A stretch of 64,000 nt of DNA, from positions 1 to 64,000 of the forward strand of contig CAZHNS010000005.1 in assembly GCA_964534175.1 (NCBI GenBank), written 5' to 3'. Positions 46,642 through 54,168 of this stretch are shown one piece after another (the stretch's first letter is position 1; each line of letters begins with the position of its first letter). Below the pieces are notes generated by a model. That model saw nothing but the letters and a program-made list of their open reading frames with translations, was not told the DNA's origin and made no database searches. A program made the translations under genes and the position numbers. This DNA is from JAFGHJ01 sp964534175 (GTDB lineage: Bacteria > Hydrothermota > UBA3072).

Positions 46642-46744
46642 AGTCCAAAGTCCAAGGCCTTTTCTTGTTGGATTGTTGGGTGTTTGACAGTTAGGCGGTT
46701 TTAAGTAAGTCCCATCCAACTAACCCACAATCCAACGAGCCAAC
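46642..46744. repeat. Heptamer pair plus inverted octamer arrays
   Basis: AGTCCAA AGTCCAA (46642-46655), then octamers TTGTTGGA TTGTTGGG TGTTTGAC AGTTAGGC (46665-46696) and their approximate inverse CATCCAAC TAACCCAC AATCCAAC GAGCCAAC (46713-46744). The two octamer arms can pair imperfectly into a large hairpin downstream of the fusion gene. Confidence 0.65.
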
Positions 46745-46836
46745 AAAACAGAAACAATAAATCAAAAAACCAACAGTATTATAGTGTTTTTCTATAATTC
46801 GTATTATTATATCAATAATGGTAATGATTTTTTATC

Positions 46837-46865
46837 TTGACATTATATTTTATTTTACTTATACT
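46837..46865 (+). promoter_or_regulatory. Promoter of the fibre-like protein gene
   Basis: TTGACA (46837-46842), a 17-base spacer and TATACT (46860-46865); AAAGGAGG precedes the ATG at 46917. Confidence 0.75.
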
Positions 46866-46916
46866 AAAAACGATTGTCGTTTTAAGTTAAATTCATAAGG
46901 AAAAAAGGAGGTAAGT

Positions 46917-48113
46917 ATGAAAAAACTTAGTTTTGTACTGTTGGTGTCATTGTTTGTCAGTATTGTTACCTATGGGCAAACTTATTGGTACGGGTGCAAT
47001 CCAGGCTGTATACGTACCGATGGAGATTATAATAAAGTTGGTATTGGAAAGTGTCCTACTTATAACTTAGATGTTAACGGTGTAATAAGAACAACAAATT
47101 TTAGGATGACAGATGGTGCAGTGAAAGATTATGTTTTAACTTGTAATGGTAGTGGTGGCGCGGCATCCTGGAAACCAATTCCCGGAGGTGGAGGGGGTGG
47201 TTCATGTTTATGGCACGAAGGTTCGGGATCCAGCATTTATTATAATGACGGAAGCGTTGGTATTGGAATAAGCAGTCCGAGTGCTCCTCTAGATATCGCT
47301 AATCTTGGGAGCGATGATGATGTACCTATACTAGAAATAGCAGAATCGGATGCTCCTCCGCTCTACAATTTTGTATTTAAGGGAGATTTTGCGGGTACGG
47401 GAGAAACAGGTAATTTACTAAGGTTAGAAACTTATTGGGGTTATAATGCTATGACCTGGAGAGGAGATGGCAATGTCGGCATCGGGACAACGAATCCGTT
47501 GTCAAAATTGAGTGTTGGTGGACAGGGGTCTAGTGAATATGCTATTTATGGTTGGAGTGGCTTGAATGGAATCTGGGGGGGAGGCCAATACCGTGGTGTT
47601 TATGGTTATTCTACTGGTAGTACAGGTTATGGGGTTTACGGTTATGCTCCTGGTAGTACAGGTGTTTATGGTGAGGGTGTTATGGGCGTTTACAGTAAGG
47701 GTTATGCTTATGACTTTTATGCTGCAAGTCCATCTGGAAGGAGTTATTTTGCCGGCAGTGTCGGCATCGGGACAACTAATATAGGTGATTACAAACTTGC
47801 AGTTAACGGTCATATACTAGCGAAGGAAATAAGAGTTGAAACAGGCTGGTCTGATTTTGTCTTCGCGGACAATTATCAATTAATGCCCCTTGATAAACTC
47901 GAAAAACATATAAGGGAAGAAAGAAGCCTCCCGGGTATTCCTAAAGAAAAAGAAGTGGTAAAAGAAGGTGTAGCTCTTGGTGAAATGCAGGCAAAACTTT
48001 TAGAGAAGATCGAAGAATTGACTCTATATGTGATTGAGTTAAAGAAGGAAAATGAAGAGCTAAAGAAAACTAATAGAAATTTAGAAAAACGGATATCTAA
48101 ATTGGAAAAGTGA
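46917..48113 (+). CDS. Secreted fibre-like protein with C-terminal coiled coil
   Basis: A 398-residue protein with a signal peptide (cleavage after VTYG). Four VGIG-type stalk motifs recur (NKVGIGKCP, VGIGISSP, VGIGTTNP, VGIGTTNI), followed by LDVNG- or KLAVNG-type strands. A Gly/Tyr-rich stretch at about 215-260 repeats YGVYGYS/GVYG. The end has WSDFVFADNYQLMPLDKLE, RSLPGIPKEKEV and LGEMQAKLLEKIEELTLYVIE, then a coiled coil to residue 398. This architecture is common in FCB bacteria and resembles phage tail-fibre or trimeric adhesin stalks with a trimerising end. It probably forms a surface fibre. The next gene, 45 bases on, is likely in the same operon. Confidence 0.82.
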   Translation: MKKLSFVLLVSLFVSIVTYGQTYWYGCNPGCIRTDGDYNKVGIGKCPTYNLDVNGVIRTTNFRMTDGAVKDYVLTCNGSGGAASWKPIPGGGGGGSCLWHEGSGSSIYYNDGSVGIGISSPSAPLDIANLGSDDDVPILEIAESDAPPLYNFVFKGDFAGTGETGNLLRLETYWGYNAMTWRGDGNVGIGTTNPLSKLSVGGQGSSEYAIYGWSGLNGIWGGGQYRGVYGYSTGSTGYGVYGYAPGSTGVYGEGVMGVYSKGYAYDFYAASPSGRSYFAGSVGIGTTNIGDYKLAVNGHILAKEIRVETGWSDFVFADNYQLMPLDKLEKHIREERSLPGIPKEKEVVKEGVALGEMQAKLLEKIEELTLYVIELKKENEELKKTNRNLEKRISKLEK

Positions 48114-48158
48114 AATAGATGTACAACAACGAGTATATTAGAAAAAAATGGAGGTAAA

Positions 48159-49484
48159 ATGAATAAGTGCTTAGATGTAATCATTCTCATCATTACTTTT
48201 TCACTATTATTTACACCTATAAAATCTTTAGCGACAATTACTTCTCTTGGAAACAATGAATATAGAGTGGTCTTAAGTTCTGACACATCGTCTGGCTCTA
48301 AACCATCCGCCTCAGAGATATGGATAAATGAATATCAAGGTTCTGTAGAATACTACAGTTATTGGGATGAAGAAGATCAAGAAATCAAATATGATTACGA
48401 TGATTGGTCTGAGGTACTTGTTGGAAGAGATGATAATTTTCAGCCTGAAAGACTATCGGAGATATTCAGAGGATGGTTAGAATATATTAGTAATGATTTT
48501 GATGTTCCACCGTCGGCGACAATTACGTCTGTTTGCGTTTCTATAAACGTTTCTTTTCTTGCCGACGATCATATTTCATTGAAAATCGTATCTTTCCCCC
48601 AGGGAAATGAACTGGGTCCGCATATGTGGTACGCTCAAGATATATGGGATTCAGTAGGTAATGGAAATACCTATTTCGATGGTGATTTAAATAATGAAGG
48701 AACTATAGAGATAGAATTAGCTGGTGCAGAAAATGATTTGCAATCAATAATAGATGATGAAAATCAAGATTGGTTTGCTGTAGGTTTCAAGTCAAATTGG
48801 GAACATCATAATGGATATATGTTTGAAATCATATCCCATTCTTTAGTAATTTACTATACAGAGGCAGAAGACCTTATTTTGCGAGGTATTACTGTAGGTA
48901 TAGATGAGACAGAGGAATATAAAGCCTCTAATTCAATCACAGCAGCAGGTGAAGGTAGTTTTTTCGGTATTTTAGGGAACGGTTTAGACGGCGGCAAAGT
49001 TACTATGGAAGCGGGAAATTTTATTTCATTGCTGCCAGGTTTTGAAGCGCAGGAGGGTTGTTCTCTTCATTCATATATCGATCTTTCATTTAAAACAAAT
49101 TCCTCAAAGGCATTAACTGGAAGTCTCCCATCGGATACAACCGAAAAGGGCACTATTCTGACTTCCGCCGAAACCGAGAAAAAAGAAATAAAGGAAGTAA
49201 TCCCAAAAGTATTCAACTGCGCACAGAACTATCCCAACCCCTTCGGGGGAAGCACCACCATCAAATACGGCTTACCGGAAGCTTCAAAAGTGAACCTCGA
49301 AATTTACAACTTAGCAGGGCAGAAGATACGAACACTGGTTAGCGGACAAGAATCTGCAGGATTTAAACGGGTAAGTTGGGACGGCAAAAACAGCGCAGGT
49401 ACGCAAGTACCCCAGGGCGTATATTTCTACGTTTTTAGGGCAGGAGATTATACAAAACATCACAAAATGATATTACTTAAGTGA
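48159..49484 (+). CDS. Secreted protein with FlgD-like/type IX sorting C-terminus
   Basis: A 441-residue protein with a signal peptide (about 1-24). Residues 25-240 form an unrecognised beta-rich domain with acidic Asp/Glu patches. A middle segment (ASNSITAAGEGSFFGILGNG, then VTMEAGNFISLLPGFEAQEG) matches the short 'GNVTFEAGNSILLLPGFEA'-like module found before sorting tails. Residues about 345-441 form the FlgD-like tail with CAQNYPNPFGGSTTIKYG, LEIYNLAGQKIRTL and VPQGVYFYVFRAGD. It presumably reaches the surface by the same route as the giant protein. It follows the fibre gene with a GGAGG site; a terminator follows. Confidence 0.82.
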   Translation: MNKCLDVIILIITFSLLFTPIKSLATITSLGNNEYRVVLSSDTSSGSKPSASEIWINEYQGSVEYYSYWDEEDQEIKYDYDDWSEVLVGRDDNFQPERLSEIFRGWLEYISNDFDVPPSATITSVCVSINVSFLADDHISLKIVSFPQGNELGPHMWYAQDIWDSVGNGNTYFDGDLNNEGTIEIELAGAENDLQSIIDDENQDWFAVGFKSNWEHHNGYMFEIISHSLVIYYTEAEDLILRGITVGIDETEEYKASNSITAAGEGSFFGILGNGLDGGKVTMEAGNFISLLPGFEAQEGCSLHSYIDLSFKTNSSKALTGSLPSDTTEKGTILTSAETEKKEIKEVIPKVFNCAQNYPNPFGGSTTIKYGLPEASKVNLEIYNLAGQKIRTLVSGQESAGFKRVSWDGKNSAGTQVPQGVYFYVFRAGDYTKHHKMILLK

Positions 49485-49487
49485 AAA

Positions 49488-49515
49488 GAGTCAGGAGTCG
49501 TGAGTCGCGAGTCCT
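49488..49515. repeat. Heptamer array GAGTCNN, starting at the gene's stop
   Basis: GAGTCAG GAGTCGT GAGTCGC GAGTCCT in strict phase, beginning 3 bases after the stop of the 441-residue protein gene. Same word family as 2504-2536. Confidence 0.7.
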
Positions 49516-49554
49516 GAGTTAAAAACGAAAAACAGAAGGTAGTTAGTGATTAAA

Positions 49555-49597
49555 AAATCGGCTCCGGGTCCCTCTTTAGGATTCTGAGCCGATTTAC
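49555..49597 (+). terminator. Probable rho-independent terminator
   Basis: A 10-bp stem AAATCGGCTC / GAGCCGATTT with a loop of about 21 bases, then T-rich sequence (ACTTTTAT). Confidence 0.7.
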
Positions 49598-49623
49598 TTT
49601 TATAAAAACTATTTGTGATTTTT

Positions 49624-49651
49624 CTGTCGTCAGCCGTCGGCAGTTAGCTGT
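49624..49651. repeat. Heptamer array NNGNNGT
   Basis: CTGTCGT CAGCCGT CGGCAGT TAGCTGT in phase, immediately beyond the 3' end of the minus-strand FlgD-like relic. Confidence 0.55.
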
Positions 49652-49675
49652 GAGCCTTAAGCTACTCCCTGCTAA

Positions 49676-49855
49676 CTATCTGAGCATAATGATTTTCTTT
49701 TGTGTGTTTTTATCGTCTATCGTAAGGACGCCGAAATAAAAGCCGGAGCTTAAATCCTCACCGGAGTCAGCTTTACCATCCCATGATAATGTAATCCGAG
49801 AAGAGGTAGTATTACCCACAGGAATTTCTTTGACGACAATATTTGCCGCTTGCAT
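49676..49855 (-). pseudogene. Relic of a FlgD-like/type IX sorting C-terminus
   Basis: A 59-codon minus-strand frame ending in a normal stop. It encodes ITLSWDGKADSGEDLSSG, FYFGVLTIDD and KKIIMLR, the last half of a FlgD-like sorting module. An in-frame stop lies four codons upstream of its first Met, and the upstream DNA belongs to a plus-strand membrane-protein fragment. It is therefore a detached 3' end of a lost secreted-protein gene. Confidence 0.7.
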
Positions 49856-50231
49856 AGGTATCCACTACTTTGTTCAAATTAGTTCGGTCAGACTAAGTAT
49901 TGCCAAAGGGCAGATTGCCGGACTGGAACAATTTATCCAATCTAACCCGACATCTGGCATTGCCGGAATAAATCTGGTTGGGTGGACATTGTTTTTCGCT
50001 TTATCCTGTCTCTTCATTGCCCCTATATTTGTAGGGAGCCGGTTGAATAAGGTGATTAAATATGCTTTTATATCTAACGGGATCATTTGCATCCTGGGCG
50101 GAATAGGTTTTGTATTTGATAACATTGCCTTAATTTTTCTGACTCTGAATTTGGGGATGGGAGCGGCGACTTTGACTGCAACAATTGCTTTGCTTATATT
50201 TTTTAGACGACTCCAGAAACAATCTGCCTGA
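49856..50231 (+). pseudogene. 5'-truncated membrane protein (DUF4386-like)
   Basis: The open frame (from an in-frame ATG at 49830, 133 codons) codes for three to four hydrophobic segments (GWTLFFALSCLFIAPIFVG, YAFISNGIICILGGIGFVF, MGAATLTATIALLIFF). By eye it matches only the C-terminal half of a DUF4386-like membrane protein. Its first residues (TTIFAA) are antisense to the FlgD relic, with homologous sequence beginning near HYFVQISSVRLSI. No ribosome site or promoter is visible. A recombination joint at about 49850 seems to have removed the N-terminal half. Confidence 0.6.
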
Positions 50232-50240
50232 AGGCAGTTG

Positions 50241-50268
50241 GGTTTTGGGTCTTCGGTTTTAGGTTTTA
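50241..50268. repeat. Heptamer array GGTTTTN
   Basis: GGTTTTG GGTCTTC GGTTTTA GGTTTTA in strict phase, 9 bases after the stop of the membrane-protein relic. Confidence 0.7.
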
Positions 50269-50289
50269 GTGAGAAACAACAAATAAATC

Positions 50290-50307
50290 CTTTGTGTGCT
50301 TTGTGGT
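50290..50307. repeat. Nonamer pair CTTTGTGNN
   Basis: CTTTGTGTG CTTTGTGGT, 12 bases before the -35 box of the methyltransferase gene promoter, the same placement as the array before the TRAP promoter. Confidence 0.55.
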
Positions 50308-50318
50308 TTAATCAATAC

Positions 50319-50346
50319 TTGACATTGAATGTTTCTCCGGTATGTT
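50319..50346 (+). promoter_or_regulatory. Promoter of the methyltransferase cluster
   Basis: TTGACA (50319-50324), a 16-base spacer and TATGTT (50341-50346). Confidence 0.6.
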
Positions 50347-50368
50347 ATACAAAAATAAAAAGTGATTT

Positions 50369-50425
50369 ATGAAAATTAGAATTACATTATTATTATCTAT
50401 ATTAATAATATTTTTTTATCAATGA
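50369..50425 (+). CDS. Possible 18-residue hydrophobic leader peptide
   Basis: ATG at 50369 opens 18 codons (MKIRITLLLSILIIFFYQ) whose TGA overlaps the ATG of the next gene (ATGA at 50422-50425). The next gene has no ribosome site of its own, so translation may be coupled through this peptide. It could equally be chance in AT-rich DNA. Confidence 0.35.
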   Translation: MKIRITLLLSILIIFFYQ

Positions 50426-51123
50426 ATATGGAAAATACAAACAAACAACTTTCGAAAAGTAAATTAACAATAATGGTATGCGCTCGCTTCATACCAGGTA
50501 TTTTCGTTCTATCGGCAATGTTTTTAATTCCTGCCGGGACGTTCGCGTATTGGGAAGCCTGGGTGTATATGGGTGTCCTATTTATCCCCATGTTTTTTGT
50601 TTTTATTTATTTAATCAAAAATGAGCCTGAACTGCTTGCCCGCAGGATGAAGATGAAAGAAAAAGAAGCGGAGCAAAAACTGATTATAAAACTTTCGTAT
50701 ATCCCATTCCTTGTTGCCTTTCTGCTTCCTGGCTTTGATAAACGCTTTGGTTGGTCGAATGTGCCGGTAGTAGTGGCGGTCATCGCGGATGTTTTAGTGT
50801 TAATTAGCTATGGAATATTTTTTCTGGTAATTAAAGAAAATCCCTATGCTTCCCGTATTGTAGAAGTCGAAGAAGGACAGACAGTTATTACAAGCGGACC
50901 ATATACAAAGGTGCGGCACCCCATGTATTCAGTGGTCTTAACAATGTATCTCTTCTCGCCGCTGGCATTGGGTTCCTATTGGGCAATAATACCGATGGTA
51001 TTTATCATACCCCTTATCGTGGCAAGAATTTTGAATGAGGAAAAAGTACTTGTGAGAGATTTAGAGGGGTATGAGGAGTATATGCAAGAGACCCGCTACC
51101 GCCTGGTCCCCGGTGTCTGGTAG
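50422..51123 (+). CDS. Isoprenylcysteine carboxyl methyltransferase (ICMT/PEMT-like) family membrane protein
   Basis: A 233-residue membrane protein with about five helices. The C-terminal half has the family core: VITSGPYTKVRHPMYSVVL (the RHP motif), then ARILNEEKVLVRDLEGYEEYMQETRYRLVPG in family terms, here seen as NEEKVL and GYEEYMQ. Members methylate lipids, isoprenylcysteines or other small acceptors with S-adenosylmethionine; in bacteria the acceptor is generally unknown. The start overlaps a possible leader peptide. It is followed at 10 bases by the AlkD-like gene, so the two are probably one unit. Confidence 0.85.
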   Translation: MNMENTNKQLSKSKLTIMVCARFIPGIFVLSAMFLIPAGTFAYWEAWVYMGVLFIPMFFVFIYLIKNEPELLARRMKMKEKEAEQKLIIKLSYIPFLVAFLLPGFDKRFGWSNVPVVVAVIADVLVLISYGIFFLVIKENPYASRIVEVEEGQTVITSGPYTKVRHPMYSVVLTMYLFSPLALGSYWAIIPMVFIIPLIVARILNEEKVLVRDLEGYEEYMQETRYRLVPGVW

Positions 51124-51132
51124 TTTTTTACA

Positions 51133-51813
51133 ATGGACGAAGACTATTTCAAAAAGTGTTTAGCTGAGGTTGAGAGAAAAGTAGCCAAAACTCCCAAAAC
51201 TGCTCCTGCCCATAGAAAACTTTTCAAAAAGGGATATTCATTTTCGAAACTATCAACGTCCGAGCAATTAAAAATATGGGAATATATCTGGAAAAATTCA
51301 TCCGGTTTCTGGGCCGGCGGGCACGCTTTTCTTTTTTTAGAATCTAAAATGAAAGACAGGGAATTTTTGCGTTATTCATGGAAAACGATAAAACACTGGC
51401 AAAAAGCGGTGGATAACTGGGGCTCCTGCGACGGGATGGCAAAAATTTATACAAAAATCTTGGAAGTAATTCCGGATGAAGTGTTACCACAGCTTGAAAA
51501 ATGGAATAAATCGGTGAATCTCTGGGACAGGAGACAATCGGTTGTAAGCCTTCTGTATTTCAGCAGAACTAAAAAAGCAGTACTTCCTTATGATACAATA
51601 ATCAAATTTATAAACAGATTGCTGGATGATAAAGAATATTACGTTCAAAAAGGAGTCGGCTGGGCATTAAAAGAATTATACCAGGTATATCCAAAGAAAA
51701 CGTTAAAATATCTGGAAAAAAATATTAAAAATATATCCTCGATAGCTTTTTCTCCCGCGACCGAAAAGTTAAAAAAGAAAGATAAAGAAAAATTAAAGAA
51801 AATAAGAAGATAA
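51133..51813 (+). CDS. DNA alkylation repair protein (AlkD-like, HEAT repeats)
   Basis: A 226-residue alpha-helical protein matching the AlkD DNA-glycosylase family. Family features are SFSKLSTSEQLKIWEYIWKNS, WGSCDGMAKIYTKILE (the W..CD motif with the catalytic-type Asp), WNKSVNLWDRRQSVVSLLYFS, and YYVQKGVGWALKELYQVYP. It would excise positively charged alkylated bases such as 3- or 7-methylpurines. It lies between the methyltransferase gene and a 4-helix membrane protein, with only 3 bases to the latter. Confidence 0.85.
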   Translation: MDEDYFKKCLAEVERKVAKTPKTAPAHRKLFKKGYSFSKLSTSEQLKIWEYIWKNSSGFWAGGHAFLFLESKMKDREFLRYSWKTIKHWQKAVDNWGSCDGMAKIYTKILEVIPDEVLPQLEKWNKSVNLWDRRQSVVSLLYFSRTKKAVLPYDTIIKFINRLLDDKEYYVQKGVGWALKELYQVYPKKTLKYLEKNIKNISSIAFSPATEKLKKKDKEKLKKIRR

Positions 51814-51816
51814 TAC

Positions 51817-52290
51817 ATGAATATTATTATAAATACGGCAATTTGGTTCTTGATTGGAGCTTTTTTATTAAATATAATCGTTCTGGCGATTTTTCGTACA
51901 GGTTTTGTATATAAAAGCAGAGAAAAAAACGGAACGTTAAGAAAGAAAATGCCCTTTAAGGGTTTTTTATCCTTGTTAATTATGCTAATACTCATATTGT
52001 TATTTTTCTTGGCCTTTGATTATTTTACCTTCAGAAATGCGGGGCAGATAAAATATATACGGGTTTTATCGGCGAATTTATTATTGCTGTTGCTCTTGGA
52101 TTTTTATGACGCTTTTATAATAGATATATTAATACTAACAAAATGGAGACCCGGGTTTCTGAAATTAAACAAGGAAATGACGCCGAATTCGATGAAATTT
52201 CATGTTAAGAAGCAATTTACAGCCGGTTGGATTATGAAACTTCCTTTAGTATTCGTGAGCTCTTCGCTCTTTTACTTTTTATATCAATAA
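51817..52290 (+). CDS. Membrane protein of unknown function, four helices
   Basis: A 157-residue protein with hydrophobic segments near residues 4-28, 48-70, 84-108 and 140-157. Charged loops contain YKSREKNGTLRKKMPFKG and ILTKWRPGFLKLNKEM. I do not recognise the family. It starts 3 bases after the AlkD-like gene and is probably the third member of that transcript. Confidence 0.6.
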   Translation: MNIIINTAIWFLIGAFLLNIIVLAIFRTGFVYKSREKNGTLRKKMPFKGFLSLLIMLILILLFFLAFDYFTFRNAGQIKYIRVLSANLLLLLLLDFYDAFIIDILILTKWRPGFLKLNKEMTPNSMKFHVKKQFTAGWIMKLPLVFVSSSLFYFLYQ

Positions 52291-52333
52291 ACATAGCACC
52301 TGAAACAATAAGCCGATATTTTAAATAAACCCC

Positions 52334-52372
52334 TTGACTTTTTCGAAGAGCAGCTTATACTTATAAGAGTAT
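52334..52372 (+). promoter_or_regulatory. Promoter and candidate ArsR operator
   Basis: TTGACT (52334-52339), a 16-base spacer and TATACT (52356-52361). The inverted repeat ATACTTATAAGAGTAT (52357-52372), with a CTTATAAG core, covers the -10 box. This is where an ArsR-type repressor would act. A related half, ACTTATATAGG, follows at about 52381-52391. Confidence 0.6.
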
Positions 52373-52401
52373 AATAATTTACTTATATAGGTGATAAAAA
52401 A

Positions 52402-52734
52402 ATGAAAGAAGAAGTAAAGAAAATGGCAAAAGTTTTTAAAGCGTTGGGGGAGCCAACGAGGCTGAAAATAATCAAGATTTTAGCATCGGAAGGCGGATAC
52501 CTTTGCGTTGGGGCTATCGCGGAAAGGCTGGGAATTTCTCAGCCCGCGGTTTCTCAGCATTTGAAAATTTTGAAGGAGTCGGGAATTCTCGACTCAAAGA
52601 GAATGGGCTTTCATGTACACTACTTCGTAGATGCCAAAACCCTGAGAAGCTATAAAAAACAGATTGACGAACTCATCGAAAACGCGTTTAAAAAAAGCAA
52701 ATATCCGAACAATGGAGCTTGCCGATCTTCCTGA
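52402..52734 (+). CDS. ArsR family winged-helix repressor
   Basis: A 110-residue regulator with the ArsR/SmtB fold: KALGEPTRLKIIKILASEGGYLCVGAIAERLGISQPAVSQHLKIL in family terms, seen here as KALGEPTRLKI, CVGAIAERLGI and AVSQHLKIL, then the wing DSKRMGFHVHYFVD. It lacks the classic alpha-3 ELCVCDL metal site, having GGYLCVGA with one Cys, and ends in KKSKYPNNGACRSS with a second Cys near the C-terminus. This may be a different metal or thiol sensor. It probably represses its own operon with the two genes that follow. Confidence 0.9.
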   Translation: MKEEVKKMAKVFKALGEPTRLKIIKILASEGGYLCVGAIAERLGISQPAVSQHLKILKESGILDSKRMGFHVHYFVDAKTLRSYKKQIDELIENAFKKSKYPNNGACRSS

Positions 52735-52797
52735 AGGAGAAAAAATTTTTAAGTTATATATAAGTTTTTAAGCATATACTAAAAAAGGAGGAATGAT

Positions 52798-53193
52798 ATG
52801 AAAAGTTCAAGCAAACTCTCAGTGCCTGTAATTTACATTAAGGCGGTCATTGCTTTGATGTTTATCCAACTGGTGCATAAAGCTGTTCGGGAAATACCCC
52901 ACGTTTTGCGTATGTCTAAAATGTTTCCAAAGTTAGGGCTAATGTTTTTTACTGTTCTGCTTATAGTCGGAATAGTTGGCTTGTTTTGCAGATTTAGATG
53001 GGGTCTTGTTTTTGGAATTATCGGGGCAACTTGGATGATTTTCCAGCCTTTCCTTGTTCATGGAATAATGAGAGTGGCGGCTTTAAATGGGATCTGGTGG
53101 TACCCCATATTTCCTATCGCTCAGGGTGGTCTGATTATTTATTTTTCTATACTCACGTGGCGGAAGGATAAAGAAAACGTAAATCTAACTTAA
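52798..53193 (+). CDS. Four-helix membrane protein in the ArsR operon
   Basis: A 131-residue protein with helices near residues 10-30, 46-64, 68-88 and 100-121. It contains no cysteine pair typical of metal transporters, but has several histidines at helix ends (LVHKAV, IPHVLR, FLVHGIM). I do not recognise a family. AAAGGAGG precedes the ATG. The spacing to its neighbours (63 and 20 bases) and shared orientation suggest control by the ArsR protein upstream. Confidence 0.65.
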   Translation: MKSSSKLSVPVIYIKAVIALMFIQLVHKAVREIPHVLRMSKMFPKLGLMFFTVLLIVGIVGLFCRFRWGLVFGIIGATWMIFQPFLVHGIMRVAALNGIWWYPIFPIAQGGLIIYFSILTWRKDKENVNLT

Positions 53194-53213
53194 AATAAAA
53201 AGGAGGAAATCTT

Positions 53214-53399
53214 ATGTGCTTTAGCTTTAATCGTTATCGCTGTAATCATGAGAAGTTCTGCAAGGACTTCAAGCATGAAGTAGAGCAAACCGAAGATGGG
53301 CTAATTATAAAAATCAAAGCCAAGTCTCCTGAAAAGGCTGCGGCTTTGAAGAAGATGTTTGAAGCTCACAGGGAACTCTGCGGTGAAGACTGCGGATAG
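53214..53399 (+). CDS. Small Cys-rich protein (61 residues)
   Basis: A 61-residue soluble protein with cysteines at 2, 10, 16, 56 and 60. The end groups (CNHEKFC and LCGEDCG) flank a charged helix (SPEKAAALKKMFEAHRE). The arrangement suggests a metal- or cluster-binding site closed by the two ends, but this is inference and no known family was recognised. A strong AAAGGAGG site precedes the ATG, so it is likely to be well expressed. It is the last gene of the ArsR operon, with a terminator immediately after. Confidence 0.7.
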   Translation: MCFSFNRYRCNHEKFCKDFKHEVEQTEDGLIIKIKAKSPEKAAALKKMFEAHRELCGEDCG

Positions 53400-53407
53400 T
53401 AGGCATT

Positions 53408-53438
53408 AAAAAACGGAGGGGTTTACCCCTCCGTTTTT
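53408..53438 (+). terminator. Rho-independent terminator of the ArsR operon
   Basis: ACGGAGGGG TTTA CCCCTCCGT, a 9-bp perfect GC-rich stem flanked by AAAAAA and TTTTT. Confidence 0.9.
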
Positions 53439-53551
53439 ATTTGACTTTAAGCTTGCTAGTTTTCATAGTTTATTTGTTTGGTTCTCTCCAAATAAGTGTA
53501 TATTAGTGTCTTTGTCGATAATCTGATAGATTTTTCTCATTGGTTATTTCC

Positions 53552-53579
53552 TTGACATAGGTAGTATAAGATGTAGTAT
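53552..53579 (+). promoter_or_regulatory. Promoter of the flavodoxin gene
   Basis: TTGACA (53552-53557), a 16-base spacer and TAGTAT (53574-53579). Confidence 0.65.
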
Positions 53580-53605
53580 ATGGATAGTTAACAGAAGATA
53601 AAGAT

Positions 53606-54070
53606 ATGGATAATAAAAAAACACTAATAATTTGTGAATCGGTACATCATGGTAACACGATGAAAATTGCCGGGGCAATTGGTGAAATATTGAACGCAAA
53701 AATCATAAAACCTTCAGATTTTATTGAGAGTGTTATTGACGATTACGGCTTGATCGGATTCGGGTCGGGAATATATGGGGGTGCGCATGATCAAAGTTTA
53801 CTTGATTTGGCTGAAAAATTGGAAATCCAGAGAGATAAAAAATCTTTTATCTTTTCTACTTCCATGATCCGTATGTCAGTTATGCATAAGACTCTCCGGG
53901 ATAAATTGCTAAAAAAAGGGTTTGACATAATCGGAGAGTTTCACTGCAAAGGATTTACCGATTACAGTGTTTTAAAATATCTTTTTGGCGGATTAAATAG
54001 AGGGAGACCGAATAAAAAAGATTTACAAAAAGCAAAAGATTTTGCAAAGAGACTGCAGGAGAAGTTTTAG
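53606..54070 (+). CDS. Flavodoxin family protein
   Basis: A 154-residue flavodoxin fold. The FMN phosphate loop is ESVHHGNTMKIAGAI (the S/T..H.GNT pattern), followed by YGLIGFGSGIYGGAHDQ for the isoalloxazine ring and SFIFSTSMIRMS. Such proteins carry low-potential electrons or act as NAD(P)H-quinone-type oxidoreductases. It is a single gene with its own promoter, next to the ArsR operon. A heptamer array begins at its stop codon. Confidence 0.88.
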   Translation: MDNKKTLIICESVHHGNTMKIAGAIGEILNAKIIKPSDFIESVIDDYGLIGFGSGIYGGAHDQSLLDLAEKLEIQRDKKSFIFSTSMIRMSVMHKTLRDKLLKKGFDIIGEFHCKGFTDYSVLKYLFGGLNRGRPNKKDLQKAKDFAKRLQEKF

Positions 54071-54096
54071 GTTCTAGGAGCTAGTTCTTAGTTGCT
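54069..54096. repeat. Heptamer array AGNTCTN at the flavodoxin stop
   Basis: AGGTTCT AGGAGCT AGTTCTT AGTTGCT in phase. The first word overlaps the stop codon. Confidence 0.6.
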
Positions 54097-54168
54097 TGTA
54101 CGGAGTATACATCTTAAGTCAAAAGTTTAGGAATCCGTATTTACGCGCAGATATTTTATTTTTTTTAC

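Noticed and set aside
49488..49515. CRISPR-like short direct repeats
   Set aside because: Units are 7 bases with no spacers and no cas genes in the window.
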